Shown piece by piece: positions 17,573 to 30,097 of a stretch of DNA of 64,000 nt. Within the stretch, counting starts at the first letter, position 1. Each line of letters starts with the position of its first letter. The position numbers were made by a program, and so were the translations under genes. This stretch comes from Ideonella_A sakaiensis_A (GTDB taxonomy: Bacteria > Pseudomonadota > Gammaproteobacteria > Burkholderiales > Burkholderiaceae_C), in the NCBI RefSeq assembly GCF_048320135.1, contig NZ_CP182947.1, positions 3,038,001 to 3,102,000 on the forward strand. Reading direction: 5' to 3'. The notes beneath the pieces were generated by a model. The model saw only the letters and a program-made list of their open reading frames with translations. It ran no database searches and was not told the DNA's origin.

Positions 17573-18701
17573 CCAGGCTGTCGGCCGAGCGCTGCGACAG
17601 TTCGAACATCAGTACCGACGGCAGCGCGGTCTCGAGCGCGGAACGCCGGACCCGTGCCAGCCGCTGCGGATTGTCATCCGACATTTCGAACGGCTTGCCT
17701 TCTTCGGTGATCGTGATGTAGGCGAGCTGCGCCGATTCCTCGCGCAGCTCGCTGCGCAGCTGCGCCAGGCGAAAGCCGTCGAGCGCTTGTTCGACGATCA
17801 GCGCATCGGGCAGTCTGCTGCGGCAGACGTCTCGTGCTTCGTCGACCGACGAAGCGAAGTCGCTCAGCACACCAAGGTGGGCAATCGCATGGCTGACCTG
17901 CAGTCGCAGTGCGCGCCTGGTTGCGACGATCAGCACCGCGCTGCCGGCGAGCGGCATCGAATCGGGATCCGCGACCGGCAACGGTTCATCGTCGCGATTG
18001 CCGAAAACCGGCAGATCGGGCTGTGCATTGCGGGGAAATTCCATCGCCAGCGTCACCGTGCGGCCATCGATGCCCCGGCGGACCGCGAGGTCGAGCGTCG
18101 CGGCGATCTGTTCGATCAATCGCCACGTCAGCGAGTCGAACGGCGTTGCGGCGGTATCGCTCAGCCAGTCGGGGACATCGAAGCGGCAATGCAGGCTGAC
18201 CTGGCCCGGCCACCGCCTGATATCGATAGCGAACTGCAGGGCTTCGGCGGCATGCCGGAACAGCCAGTCGAACAGGCTGCCGAGCAGGCTGTGCAACAAG
18301 GTCGCGTCGACCAGTACTTCAGCCGGCCGCAGTGGCGCACCGTCCGGGTCGGGCAAGGCAAGCCCGTGCGCAATGGCCTCGCGCGCACGGTATCGCAGCA
18401 TGTCGCGCAGCATCGTGTCGAGTTGCACCCGTTCGTGCGACACGCGAACCCGCCGCGTTGCGAACCGTGACAGCTGCTGCGCGGTGATGCCGACCCGCCG
18501 CGCCTCGTCGAGTGCATCGCGCAGCTTCAGCAGCCGCGCCTTGTCGACGCGCCCACCGGTAACCAGCGACTGGATGTGCTCGAGCGCATCGGTCAGCGGT
18601 TCGGCGATGCCGATGCCGACCGCGCCGACCAGTTCGAACCATTGGTCGGGCTGCGCTCCGCCAGCCAGCGGACCGCCCGGCGCTGCGGGGTGTTGTGTCA
18701 T
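17544..18701 (-). CDS. Degenerate histidine kinase-like protein with receiver-like C-terminus
   Basis: About 385 residues from the ATG at 18701; no clear ribosome binding site, so the start is uncertain. Residues ~35-110 resemble a helical dimerisation region but without the H-box histidine context. Residues ~125-245 resemble a HATPase fold lacking recognisable N and G boxes. Residues ~265-380 look like a receiver domain (AVLIVATRR...LPDALIVEQALDG) in which Glu occupies the place of the phospho-acceptor Asp. It is probably a signalling protein that has lost catalysis. No partner is adjacent; the CoA-transferase gene lies 100 bases upstream on the same strand. Confidence 0.72.
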   Translation of the reverse strand: MTQHPAAPGGPLAGGAQPDQWFELVGAVGIGIAEPLTDALEHIQSLVTGGRVDKARLLKLRDALDEARRVGITAQQLSRFATRRVRVSHERVQLDTMLRDMLRYRAREAIAHGLALPDPDGAPLRPAEVLVDATLLHSLLGSLFDWLFRHAAEALQFAIDIRRWPGQVSLHCRFDVPDWLSDTAATPFDSLTWRLIEQIAATLDLAVRRGIDGRTVTLAMEFPRNAQPDLPVFGNRDDEPLPVADPDSMPLAGSAVLIVATRRALRLQVSHAIAHLGVLSDFASSVDEARDVCRSRLPDALIVEQALDGFRLAQLRSELREESAQLAYITITEEGKPFEMSDDNPQRLARVRRSALETALPSVLMFELSQRSADSLANASRRTPA

Positions 18702-18801
18702 CGTCGGGTAAACGGCGTCGGCGGCAGCCGATCGGGCGGGCCGCCGCAGGCTCGTGAGCGCGAACCAATCGCGCGCCGAGCCCGCTGCCGGTCGATCGGC
18801 A

Positions 18802-20049
18802 TCAGACCACTCCGGCCTTGCGCAGCAGGCTGCGCTGCTCGGCATCGATGCCGAACTCGGCCAGGATCTCGTCACTGTGTTCGCCAAGCAGTGGCGGCGG
18901 CCGGCGGTAGCTGACCGGCGTTGCCGACATCTTCAGCGGGCTCGCCACCAGCTTCAGGCTGCCTGCCAGCGGATGCGGCATTTCGACCGCCATCCCGCGC
19001 GCCTGCACATGGGGATCGGCAAAGGCCTCGGCCAGATCGTTGATCGGGCCGCAAGGAACCTTTGCAGCTTCGAGCGCGGCGAGCCAGTCGGCCTTGCTGC
19101 GTTCCTTCATCACGCGTGCCAGCATCGGGACCAGCACATCGCGCGATCGCACCCGTTCGGAGTTGCGCACGAAACGCGGGTCGGCAGCCAGTTCGGGAAC
19201 CCCGGCGACGGCGCAAAATTTCGCGAACTGGCTGTCGTTGCCGACCGCGAGGATCAGGTAGCCGTCGGCCACCTCGAAGACCTGGTACGGAACGATATTC
19301 TGGTGCGCATTGCCGGCCCGTCTAGGCGCGACACCGGTCACGAGGTAATTGGCGCCAAGGTTGGCGAGCATTGCGATCTGCGCATCGAGCAATGCCATGT
19401 CGATCACCTGCCCCTCGCCGGTCTGGTCGCGATGGCGCAGCGCGGCGAGGATTGCGACCGTCGAATACATGCCGGTGAACAAATCCGCCACCGCGACGCC
19501 GACCTTTTGCGGGCCTCCTCCTGGGAGGTCGTCGCGTTCACCGGTGATGCTCATCAAGCCGCCCATCGCCTGGATCGCATAGTCGTAACCGGCGCGCTCG
19601 CGATAAGGGCCGGTCTGGCCGAAGCCGGTGATCGAGCAATAGATCAGCTTCGGATTGATCGCCAGCAGCCGCTCGGCATCGAGCCCGTAGCGCGCCATGT
19701 CGCCGACCTTGTAGTTCTCGACGAAGATGTCGCAGCCGGCAACCAGCTGTCGGACCAGGTCTTGCCCGCGCTCGGTGCCGATGTCGATCGTCAGCGAGCG
19801 CTTGTTGCGGTTGGTTCCGAGGTAGTAGGCGGCCTCATGGGTGTCTGCGCCATCGCTGTCCTTCAGGAACGGCGGGCCCCAGCCGCGGGTGTCGTCGCCA
19901 CCACGATGCCGTTCGCTTGGTGGTCGCTCGACCTTGATCACGTCGGCTCCGAGATCGCCGAGGATCTGGGTCGACCAGGGGCCGGCCAGCACGCGCGACA
20001 AGTCCAGCACCCGCACACCCTTCAGTGCTTGCGGACCGTTTGCAGTCAT
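18802..20049 (-). CDS. CaiB/BaiF family (class III) CoA-transferase
   Basis: 415 residues from the ATG at 20049, which has AGGAG at ideal spacing. The N-terminus (LKGVRVLDLSRVLAGPW) and the ADVIKVERP segment are typical of class III CoA-transferases; the segment VAVADLFTGMY carries the expected catalytic Asp. These cytosolic enzymes move CoA between carboxylic acids, such as formyl-CoA/oxalate, succinyl-CoA/benzylsuccinate or carnitine. The substrate cannot be deduced. It stands alone apart from the sensor-like gene downstream. Confidence 0.93.
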   Translation of the reverse strand: MTANGPQALKGVRVLDLSRVLAGPWSTQILGDLGADVIKVERPPSERHRGGDDTRGWGPPFLKDSDGADTHEAAYYLGTNRNKRSLTIDIGTERGQDLVRQLVAGCDIFVENYKVGDMARYGLDAERLLAINPKLIYCSITGFGQTGPYRERAGYDYAIQAMGGLMSITGERDDLPGGGPQKVGVAVADLFTGMYSTVAILAALRHRDQTGEGQVIDMALLDAQIAMLANLGANYLVTGVAPRRAGNAHQNIVPYQVFEVADGYLILAVGNDSQFAKFCAVAGVPELAADPRFVRNSERVRSRDVLVPMLARVMKERSKADWLAALEAAKVPCGPINDLAEAFADPHVQARGMAVEMPHPLAGSLKLVASPLKMSATPVSYRRPPPLLGEHSDEILAEFGIDAEQRSLLRKAGVV

Positions 20050-20104
20050 CGGGGACTCCTGAGGGAAAGGGCTGTCATTGTGCGACAGCGCCGATAATGC
20101 GCCG

Positions 20105-20638
20105 ATGAGGCGATGGGCATGCTTGAAGTTGATGGTCTTCGCCGGCATCAGCAGCGGCTGCTCGCCGACGTTCGACTGGCGGGAAGCACGGCCTGCCGAC
20201 CGCATGGTGGCGCTTTTTCCGTGCCGGCCTCAGTCGGCCGTCCGGACGGTGGTGCTGGCCAGCCAGCGCGTCGAGATGAAGATGATGTCCTGCGAGGCCG
20301 GGGGCGCCGCCTTTGCGGTCAGCCGCATCGATGTCGACGATCCTGAGCGCATCGAGCCGCTGCTGCAGGCGATGCGCAGCGCACTTGTCGCCAACCTGGC
20401 CGCGAATACACCGGCAGAAGCAGACCGCGGCGGGCCGCGCGTGGGTGTGACGGCGAGCAGCGGCCGATGGGGCGGGCAGCACCTGGATGTGCTTGGTCGC
20501 GGCCCGCAAGGCCAGCCGATCCACGCTCAAGGCGAATTTTTCAGCCACCAGGGATCGGTCTACCAGGCCAGCGTGGTCGGGCGCAAGCTCGATCCGGACG
20601 CCACGGACTTCTTTTTTGCGTCGCTGCAACTGCGCTGA
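20105..20638 (+). CDS. Putative lipoprotein, unknown function
   Basis: About 177 residues from the ATG at 20105 (an in-frame GTG/ATG a few codons upstream is possible). A short basic start and hydrophobic stretch end in a lipobox-like ISSGC, followed by SPTFDWREAR. The rest is rich in beta-strand-like segments, with two cysteines in the middle and a C-terminal VVGRKLDPDATDFFFASLQL. No known family is recognised. It starts 55 bases from the divergent CoA-transferase gene. Confidence 0.7.
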   Translation: MRRWACLKLMVFAGISSGCSPTFDWREARPADRMVALFPCRPQSAVRTVVLASQRVEMKMMSCEAGGAAFAVSRIDVDDPERIEPLLQAMRSALVANLAANTPAEADRGGPRVGVTASSGRWGGQHLDVLGRGPQGQPIHAQGEFFSHQGSVYQASVVGRKLDPDATDFFFASLQLR

Positions 20639-20675
20639 GATTCTGTGTGGTGCCATCGACACAATGCAGTTGCAG
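20624..20675 (+). terminator. Hairpin at the 3' end of the lipoprotein gene
   Basis: Ten-base arms CTGCAACTGC (20624-20633) and GCAGTTGCAG (20666-20675) are perfect complements, with an inner TGTG/CACA pair. The left arm lies within the last codons and stop of the lipoprotein gene. There is no T-run, so it may be an attenuator, a transcript-stabilising hairpin or a factor-assisted stop rather than an intrinsic terminator. Confidence 0.4.
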
Positions 20676-20888
20676 CCGCCACATTGCCGTGACACTGTTG
20701 CAATTGGTCACGGCGTACCGGTCGCAATGCGTCGGCCTGCCGCCTCGGCGCCGCGTTGAGCGGCTATGGCCTTGGCGTTGCAGGTCCGTCGGGATGCGGG
20801 ATGAACCGATGGCGCGATGATGGGTCCAAATGAATAGGTCGTTCCTTTTCGCTCATTCGAGCGTGTTTCCGACCGAGAATCCGAATTG
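20676..20888. other. Upstream region of the PTS operon
   Basis: About 210 bases without a supported gene. It must hold the promoter of the EIIA-HPr-EI operon. No convincing sigma-70 or sigma-54 element could be picked out by eye. Confidence 0.35.
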
Positions 20889-21356
20889 ATGCCTGGTCTG
20901 CTGATCATTGCCCACGCCCCGCTCGCGAGCGCGCTTCGCGAAGTGGCTCAACACACCTTCCCCGAGTGCGCTCGGCGCCTGCAGGCGTTCGACGTCACCC
21001 CGGACATGAGTCCCGAAATGATCGAGTCGTCGGCCGGCGTGCTGCTCGCTGCCGTCGCCGATCCCGACGCGTTGATACTCACCGACGTCGTCGGCGCGAC
21101 TCCCGCCAATGTCGCGGTGCGCCTTGCCGGCCGGGAAACCAACAACTCGGCCTGCCAGGTCAAGGTGATCGCCGGTGTCAATGTGCCGATGTTGTGGCGC
21201 GCCCTCGGCCATGCCGACGATTCGATCGACAGGCTGGTCGACTGTGCTGGATCGGGCGCAAGCGAGGGTGTTCGCGTGCTGACGAGCACGCGACCGCAGA
21301 ATCAGGCGCAGAAAACCGGGTCACATGATCAAGACGCCAGTCAACATCAGCAATAA
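20889..21356 (+). CDS. PTS EIIA component, mannose type
   Basis: 155 residues. The N-terminus MPGLLIIAHAPLASALREV carries the phosphorylatable His9 of EIIA-Man domains, and ILTDVVGATPANVA follows. The TTG just before the ATG at 20889 is not needed. It accepts phosphate from HPr. No EIIB, EIIC or EIID gene follows, so in this organism the PTS is probably regulatory rather than a sugar importer, as in many betaproteobacteria. The last ~25 residues are polar and overlap the HPr gene by 32 bases. Confidence 0.92.
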   Translation: MPGLLIIAHAPLASALREVAQHTFPECARRLQAFDVTPDMSPEMIESSAGVLLAAVADPDALILTDVVGATPANVAVRLAGRETNNSACQVKVIAGVNVPMLWRALGHADDSIDRLVDCAGSGASEGVRVLTSTRPQNQAQKTGSHDQDASQHQQ

Positions 21357-21594
21357 GCTCGGGCTGCACGCCCGCGCATCGGCAAAGCTCAGCAAGCTCG
21401 CGGGCAGCTTCAAGAGCGAAGTGTTTCTCGCCCGGGATGGTCGGCGGGTCAATGCAAAAAGCATCATGGGCGTGATGATGCTGGCCGCCGGCATGGGCAG
21501 CGAACTCGAGCTCGAGGTCGACGGCAGCGACGAAGAGTCCGCCGCAGAGGCCATCCTGGCCCTTATCAACGACAAGTTCGGCGAAGGGCAATAA
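21325..21594 (+). CDS. ptsH: Phosphocarrier protein HPr
   Basis: 89 residues. Active-site His15 is in KLGLHARASA, and a serine is at position 46 (NAKSIMGVMML), the site used by HPr kinase where that enzyme exists. HPr relays phosphate from enzyme I to EIIA. The start lies inside the EIIA reading frame, so translation of the two is coupled. Confidence 0.98.
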   Translation: MIKTPVNISNKLGLHARASAKLSKLAGSFKSEVFLARDGRRVNAKSIMGVMMLAAGMGSELELEVDGSDEESAAEAILALINDKFGEGQ

Positions 21595-21643
21595 GCGCGG
21601 TTCCGCGCTGGTGCCGTGCAGGCTGGCGCTGCTAGCATTGCGC

Positions 21644-23416
21644 ATGAGCATCCAGGTCTTCGGTCTGCCAATTTCTCGGGGCGTCGCGATCGGTCGCGCG
21701 GTGCTGGTGGCATCGAGCCGGCTCGACGTTGCGCACTATTTTGTCGATCCGTCCGAGGTTCGCACCGAAATCGAGCGGTTGCGCGCCGCCCGGGATTCGG
21801 TCGCCGAAGAATTCATGGCGCTGAAGCGCGACATGCCGACCGATGCGCCGCAGGAGTTGTCCGCACTGCTCGATGTGCACCTGATGCTGCTGCATGACGA
21901 CACCTTGACCTCCGCGACCAAGCAGTGGATCGTCGAGCGGCACTACAACGCGGAGTGGGCTCTGTCGGCACAACTCGAGGTGCTGGCTCGCCAGTTCGAC
22001 GACATGGAGGACGAGTACCTGCGCGAGCGCAAGGCCGACCTCGAGCAGGTCGTCGAACAGATCCTGCGCAAGATGGTGCGTGATCCATCACACGACGGGA
22101 CGGCGGCCGGGCTCGAGCGGGTGCTGCCGCCGGACCGGGATTTCGGCGGCGAGGATGCGCTGGTCGTCGTCGCCAACGACATCGCGCCGTCGGACATGCT
22201 GCAGTTCAAGCGCAGCGTCTTTGCCGGCTTTGTCACCGACGTCGGCGGCAGGACATCGCACACTGCGATCGTTGCCCGCAGCCTGGACATACCTGCGGTC
22301 GTCGGCGCACGCGACGCCAGCCGGACGATCCGCCAGGACGACTGGTTGATCATCGACGGCGACATGGGTGTCGTGATCGTCAATCCGTCGCCGATCGTGC
22401 TCGAGGAATACAGGTTCCGCCAGCGGCAGAGCGAGCTGGAGCGGATCCGGCTGTCGCGGCTGCGGCATACGCCTGCAGTGACGCTGGATGGCGAGCGGGT
22501 CGAATTGCACGGCAATATCGAACTGCCCTCCGACGCCGAGCAGGCGTTCGAAGCCGGCGCGGTCGGCATCGGGCTGTTCCGCACCGAGTTCCTGTTCATG
22601 AACCGCAATGGCGACCTGCCGGGCGAGGACGAGCAGTTTGAGGCCTATGTGAAGGCGGTCGAGGCGATGCACGGCATGCCGGTGACGATCCGCACGGTCG
22701 ATATCGGCGCCGACAAGCCGCTCGACCGGATGAGCGTCAGCGAATTGAGACACGAACATGCGCTGAACCCGGCGCTCGGACTGCGCGCGATCCGTTGGTG
22801 CCTGACCGAGCCGGTGATGTTTCGCCAGCAGATCCGCGCGATTCTTCGCACGAGCACGCGCGGCAAGGTCCGGATGCTGGTGCCGATGGTTGCGCAGCTG
22901 CGCGAGATCCGCCAGACCTTTGAGGCAATCGAACGTGCAAAAGCCCAGTTGAGGGAAGCCGGCATCCCCTTCAACCGCGTCGAAGTCGGCGCAATGATCG
23001 AAGTGCCTGCCGCGGTGATGATCCTGCCGACGATCCTGCGCCATTTCGATTTCGTCTCGGTCGGCACCAACGACCTGATCCAGTACACGCTGGCAATTGA
23101 CCGCGCTGACGAATCTGTCGCCCATTTCTTCGACGCCTGGCACCCGGCCGTTCTCGGCATGCTGGCCACGACGATCAATGCCTGCAACGCGGCCGGCCGT
23201 GGCGTGTCGGTTTGCGGGGAGATGGCCGGCGACCCCGCATTCACCGAGCTGCTGCTCGGCATGGGGCTGCGCAGCTTTTCGATGCATCCGGCGCGGATTC
23301 CTGCCGTCAAGCAGCGCATCCTGCGAGCCGATACCCGCAAGCTGGTGCCCCGCGCCGCAGCGGTGCTCGCCCACGAGGAGCCCGAACTCGAGATGCGGCG
23401 TTTGCAGGCGGGTTGA
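21644..23416 (+). CDS. ptsI: PTS enzyme I (phosphoenolpyruvate-protein phosphotransferase)
   Basis: 590 residues from the ATG at 21644. It takes phosphate from PEP and passes it to HPr. The phospho-His206 is in GGRTSHTAIVARSLDIPAV; the PEP-binding barrel has FRTEFLFMNR, and the catalytic Cys is in GVSVCGEMAGDP. Length and domain order (HPr-binding, phospho-His, PEP-utilising) are normal. It ends 400 bases before the 16S gene, whose promoters start almost at once. Confidence 0.98.
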   Translation: MSIQVFGLPISRGVAIGRAVLVASSRLDVAHYFVDPSEVRTEIERLRAARDSVAEEFMALKRDMPTDAPQELSALLDVHLMLLHDDTLTSATKQWIVERHYNAEWALSAQLEVLARQFDDMEDEYLRERKADLEQVVEQILRKMVRDPSHDGTAAGLERVLPPDRDFGGEDALVVVANDIAPSDMLQFKRSVFAGFVTDVGGRTSHTAIVARSLDIPAVVGARDASRTIRQDDWLIIDGDMGVVIVNPSPIVLEEYRFRQRQSELERIRLSRLRHTPAVTLDGERVELHGNIELPSDAEQAFEAGAVGIGLFRTEFLFMNRNGDLPGEDEQFEAYVKAVEAMHGMPVTIRTVDIGADKPLDRMSVSELRHEHALNPALGLRAIRWCLTEPVMFRQQIRAILRTSTRGKVRMLVPMVAQLREIRQTFEAIERAKAQLREAGIPFNRVEVGAMIEVPAAVMILPTILRHFDFVSVGTNDLIQYTLAIDRADESVAHFFDAWHPAVLGMLATTINACNAAGRGVSVCGEMAGDPAFTELLLGMGLRSFSMHPARIPAVKQRILRADTRKLVPRAAAVLAHEEPELEMRRLQAG

Positions 23417-23435
23417 TCCAACTTTTTAAGGCCAC

Positions 23436-23465
23436 TTGCGCACGGCTCAAAAAACGTGCTACAGT
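23436..23465 (+). promoter_or_regulatory. rRNA operon promoter P1 (candidate)
   Basis: A -35-like TTGCGC (23436-23441) and -10-like TACAGT (23460-23465) are separated by 18 bases. The spacer contains an A-run. It lies 20 bases after the ptsI stop. It is weaker in its -35 than the second promoter but shares the same -10. Confidence 0.5.
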
Positions 23466-23535
23466 CGCTGTCTTCGCTGCAAACGAATGAATGCAGCGAG
23501 ACGGAAGCCAAGGCGATAAGCGAGGCAACCGGGTC

Positions 23536-23598
23536 GGCAAAAAGAAGTTTGAAAAAATTTCGATTTGCTTGACAGGCAGAGAGAAAAGGTGATACAGT
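23536..23598 (+). promoter_or_regulatory. rRNA operon promoter P2 with UP element
   Basis: A consensus TTGACA (23569-23574) and TACAGT (23593-23598) are 18 bases apart; GATACA at 16 bases is an alternative -10. Just upstream, 23539-23566 is A/T-rich with phased A tracts in an otherwise GC-rich genome, as expected for an UP element contacting the alpha subunits. This is probably the main rRNA promoter. Confidence 0.75.
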
Positions 23599-23606
23599 CC
23601 CATCTC

Positions 23607-23655
23607 TTTGCTGCTGACGAAAAATCAGCAAACACCGCAAGGTGCAGCTCTTTAA
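23607..23655 (+). promoter_or_regulatory. rRNA antitermination leader: boxB-like hairpin and boxA
   Basis: The arms TTTGCTG (23607-23613) and CAGCAAA (23626-23632) form a hairpin (an inner GCTGA/TCAGC pairing is possible). The boxA-like GCTCTTTAA follows at 23647-23655. This order is the expected NusB/NusE antitermination site of an rRNA leader. Confidence 0.65.
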
Positions 23656-23662
23656 AAACTAA

Positions 23663-23681
23663 CAGCCGATAAGCGTGGGCG
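23663..23681 (+). repeat. 16S processing stem, 5' arm
   Basis: These 19 bases are complementary at 18 positions to 25447-25465 in the spacer after 16S, with one C:C mismatch at 23674. Bringing the ends of the 16S precursor together this way creates the RNase III target. Confidence 0.75.
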
Positions 23682-23817
23682 TGGAGAGTGAGGGTGATTT
23701 GGTGTCGAAAGATGCCGAGTCCCTTGGACTTTAAACGCTCACTGAAGAGAAGACCATGCTTGAGAAATCATGCGTGGGTTCTACTTCAATTCTTTGAGTA
23801 ATTTTTATATCAAGATC

Positions 23818-25350
<1,533 letters not shown>

Positions 25351-25446
25351 CTGGAAAATGGCGAGACCGCCCTCGATGAAGAAGCTTGCTTGCAAGTGGA
25401 GGCGTCGAACGAGTCGAGCCCAAACAGAAGTCACCTTAATTCTTTG

Positions 25447-25465
25447 CGCCCACCCTTATCGGCTG
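25447..25465 (+). repeat. 16S processing stem, 3' arm
   Basis: Partner of 23663-23681. It lies 97 bases after the mature 16S 3' end and before the spacer tRNAs. Confidence 0.75.
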
Positions 25466-25582
25466 GAAGTTGAACACAGTGTGTGAGCGTGAGCCGGCTG
25501 AGCACTCACCAGCATGGTGCTGCGGCACTTGGAGCGTGGCTGGGGGCGATGCAGATTCTGCGCGTTCACAGCAGAACGTGAA

Positions 25583-25659
25583 GGGTCTGTAGCTCAGTTG
25601 GTTAGAGCACCGTCTTGATAAGGCGGGGGTCGTTGGTTCGAGCCCAACCAGACCCACCA
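25583..25659 (+). tRNA. tRNA-Ile (GAT)
   Basis: 77 bases including an encoded CCA. The acceptor GGGTCTG pairs with CAGACCC, the D-loop is AGCTCAGTTGGTTAGAGC, the anticodon loop CTTGATAAG gives GAT, and the T-loop GGTTCGAGCC is standard. Its position in the 16S-23S spacer is typical. Confidence 0.98.
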
Positions 25660-25674
25660 TCTTCGTTCGTGAAG

Positions 25675-25750
25675 GGGGGATTAGCTCAGCTGGGAGAGCA
25701 CCTGCTTTGCAAGCAGGGGGTCGTCGGTTCGATCCCGTCATCCTCCACCA
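25675..25750 (+). tRNA. tRNA-Ala (TGC)
   Basis: 76 bases including CCA. The acceptor GGGGGAT pairs with ATCCTCC with one G:U; the anticodon loop CTTTGCAAG gives TGC. It lies 15 bases after tRNA-Ile in the spacer. Confidence 0.98.
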
Positions 25751-26072
25751 TTCACATCACACGCATCTTCAGGTTGCTGATGCAAGCAGGCTCCGATTCG
25801 CTCGGGGCCATTTGCATCAGCGACTCGCAAGAGTCGGCTGTCGTTCTTTAACAATTCGTAGAGTCTGAATCAGCGTTGCTGACGGAAAGTATTGGGGCGC
25901 GAGCCTTGATGCACCGTGCCGTCGGCAACGAAATTTTTGATTGCGTCAACAGATGAATCAACTTCTCGCAAGAGAAGATGAAATGAAGATTCGGCATAAC
26001 GCGTAATACTCAATAGATAGTCCTTGATGGATGCCTCGACAACCTTAGTCGGGTGAGGCGTCAAAGTTATAG
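25751..26072 (+). other. 16S-23S spacer, distal part, with second boxA
   Basis: No gene is seen. It holds a boxA-like GTTCTTTAACA at about 25843-25853, the usual antitermination signal before 23S, and direct/inverted short repeats (GCAAGAG, GATGAA). Its last 13 bases (26060-26072) begin the 23S processing stem. Confidence 0.6.

Positions 26073-26079
<7 letters not shown>
26060..26079 (+). repeat. 23S processing stem, 5' arm
   Basis: Twenty bases spanning the mature 23S 5' end are a perfect reverse complement of 28946-28965. The pairing includes the terminal helix of mature 23S and continues into the precursor, the usual RNase III substrate. Confidence 0.85.
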
Positions 26080-28945
<2,866 letters not shown>

Positions 28946-28954
<9 letters not shown>

Positions 28955-28965
28955 ATAACTTTGAC
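28946..28965 (+). repeat. 23S processing stem, 3' arm
   Basis: Perfect partner of 26060-26079, starting inside the mature 3' end and extending 11 bases beyond it. Confidence 0.85.
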
Positions 28966-29120
28966 TTAAGACTGATCGGCTTCACCGCCGACAGCCGTCA
29001 AAGACCGGGTACAACACGTTATCCGAATCTTCAAGAATCGGCGACGCAATCAAAATCTGATACAGACTCTATGAATTGGCTGCAACGCTCGCCTCACAGC
29101 GGCGCGGCAGCAACCAGTTA

Positions 29121-29236
29121 TGCCTGATGACCATAGCAAGGTGGTACCACTCCTTCCCATCCCGAACAGGACAGTGAAACGCCTTAGCGCCGATGATAGT
29201 GCGGATTCCCGTGTGAAAGTAGGTCATCGTCAGGCT
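29121..29236 (+). rRNA. rrf: 5S ribosomal RNA
   Basis: About 116 bases. The 5' TGCCTGATGA pairs with the 3' end TCATCGTCAGGC through helix I; the loop segment CCCATCCCGAACAGGACAGTGAAACGCC is characteristic. It ends the rRNA operon, 12 bases before a terminator. Confidence 0.96.
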
Positions 29237-29247
29237 ATTAATCGAAT

Positions 29248-29280
29248 ACCCCCGATCCATTGCTGGTTCGGGGGTTTTTT
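29248..29280 (+). terminator. Intrinsic terminator of the rRNA operon
   Basis: Eight-base-pair stem ACCCCCGA / TCGGGGGT with a 12-base loop, followed by an unbroken T run to 29280. The strongest intrinsic terminator seen in the window. Confidence 0.93.
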
Positions 29281-29286
29281 CGTTTT

Positions 29287-30012
29287 TCAGGGCAACATTT
29301 CGATCAGCGTGTCCGATTGAAACGGCGGCTCGGCGGCATCGAGTTCGTCGGCAAGTCGACGTTCCTGCTGGTCGATGCGCTCGAGGAAATCATTGGCGCC
29401 GCGCATGGCACGGAACGCCTCGAAACCGGCTTCGAGAAATTTCTGCAGTTCGCTGAGGCCAGCGGCCTTGGCCGGGCCGCGCATCATGCGCAGGCTGTGC
29501 CGGATCAATGGGTTGCGGGTCAGCCGGTCGAGGCGTTTGCCGATGTCGACGCTCAGGTCGATCTGGCGCCGCCGCAAATTCGCTTCGCCGGTTGCCTGCC
29601 AGGCCCGCACGTAGGCCGCGCGATCGAGTGGAGCGTCTTCGCTGATGTGGGTCGCCATCCGCGTGTCGAGGTGCTCGGAGATCGCGTGCAATTCGGCAAG
29701 CGCCGCCACGGTATCAATTACATCTGCGGGAAACAGTTTGACCATTGCCGGAACAACCCGTGCAAATTGATCGTCGCGGTTGCTGAAATCCTCGGGGCCA
29801 TACAAGTGCTCGAGAAAAAAAGTCGAGGCCTCGCAGTAGCGAGGGCTCTCGAGCAGTGCCGAATGCGAACGCGCAAAACGTTGGTGCTGGTAACTCTTGA
29901 CGTCACGCACGCGGGCGCCGAGCGTGGGTTCGTGCGCACGCTGGTGGCGCTCCTGTTCGACCCGGTGCAGATGCGCCAGGATCTGGTCAGCGCTGCTGCG
30001 GCTGGCGGACAT
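29287..30012 (-). CDS. Uncharacterised conserved protein (FFLEHLYGPEDF motif)
   Basis: About 241 residues from the ATG at 30012. Mainly alpha-helical and charged. A distinctive stretch, EASTFFLEHLYGPEDF followed by RDDQFARVVPAMVKLFP, resembles a family of unknown function that I recall from Beta- and Gammaproteobacteria; this is memory, not a search. No signal peptide or membrane segment. It starts divergently from the lipase-like gene and ends just after the rRNA terminator. Confidence 0.78.
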   Translation of the reverse strand: MSASRSSADQILAHLHRVEQERHQRAHEPTLGARVRDVKSYQHQRFARSHSALLESPRYCEASTFFLEHLYGPEDFSNRDDQFARVVPAMVKLFPADVIDTVAALAELHAISEHLDTRMATHISEDAPLDRAAYVRAWQATGEANLRRRQIDLSVDIGKRLDRLTRNPLIRHSLRMMRGPAKAAGLSELQKFLEAGFEAFRAMRGANDFLERIDQQERRLADELDAAEPPFQSDTLIEMLP

Positions 30013-30097
30013 GGCTGGCGACTCGCTGCATGACGGGCAAATTGGCTCCTCGTGGTTGGTGGGCCGGCGCAACTTTCTCTTCACTACACTGTACGTC

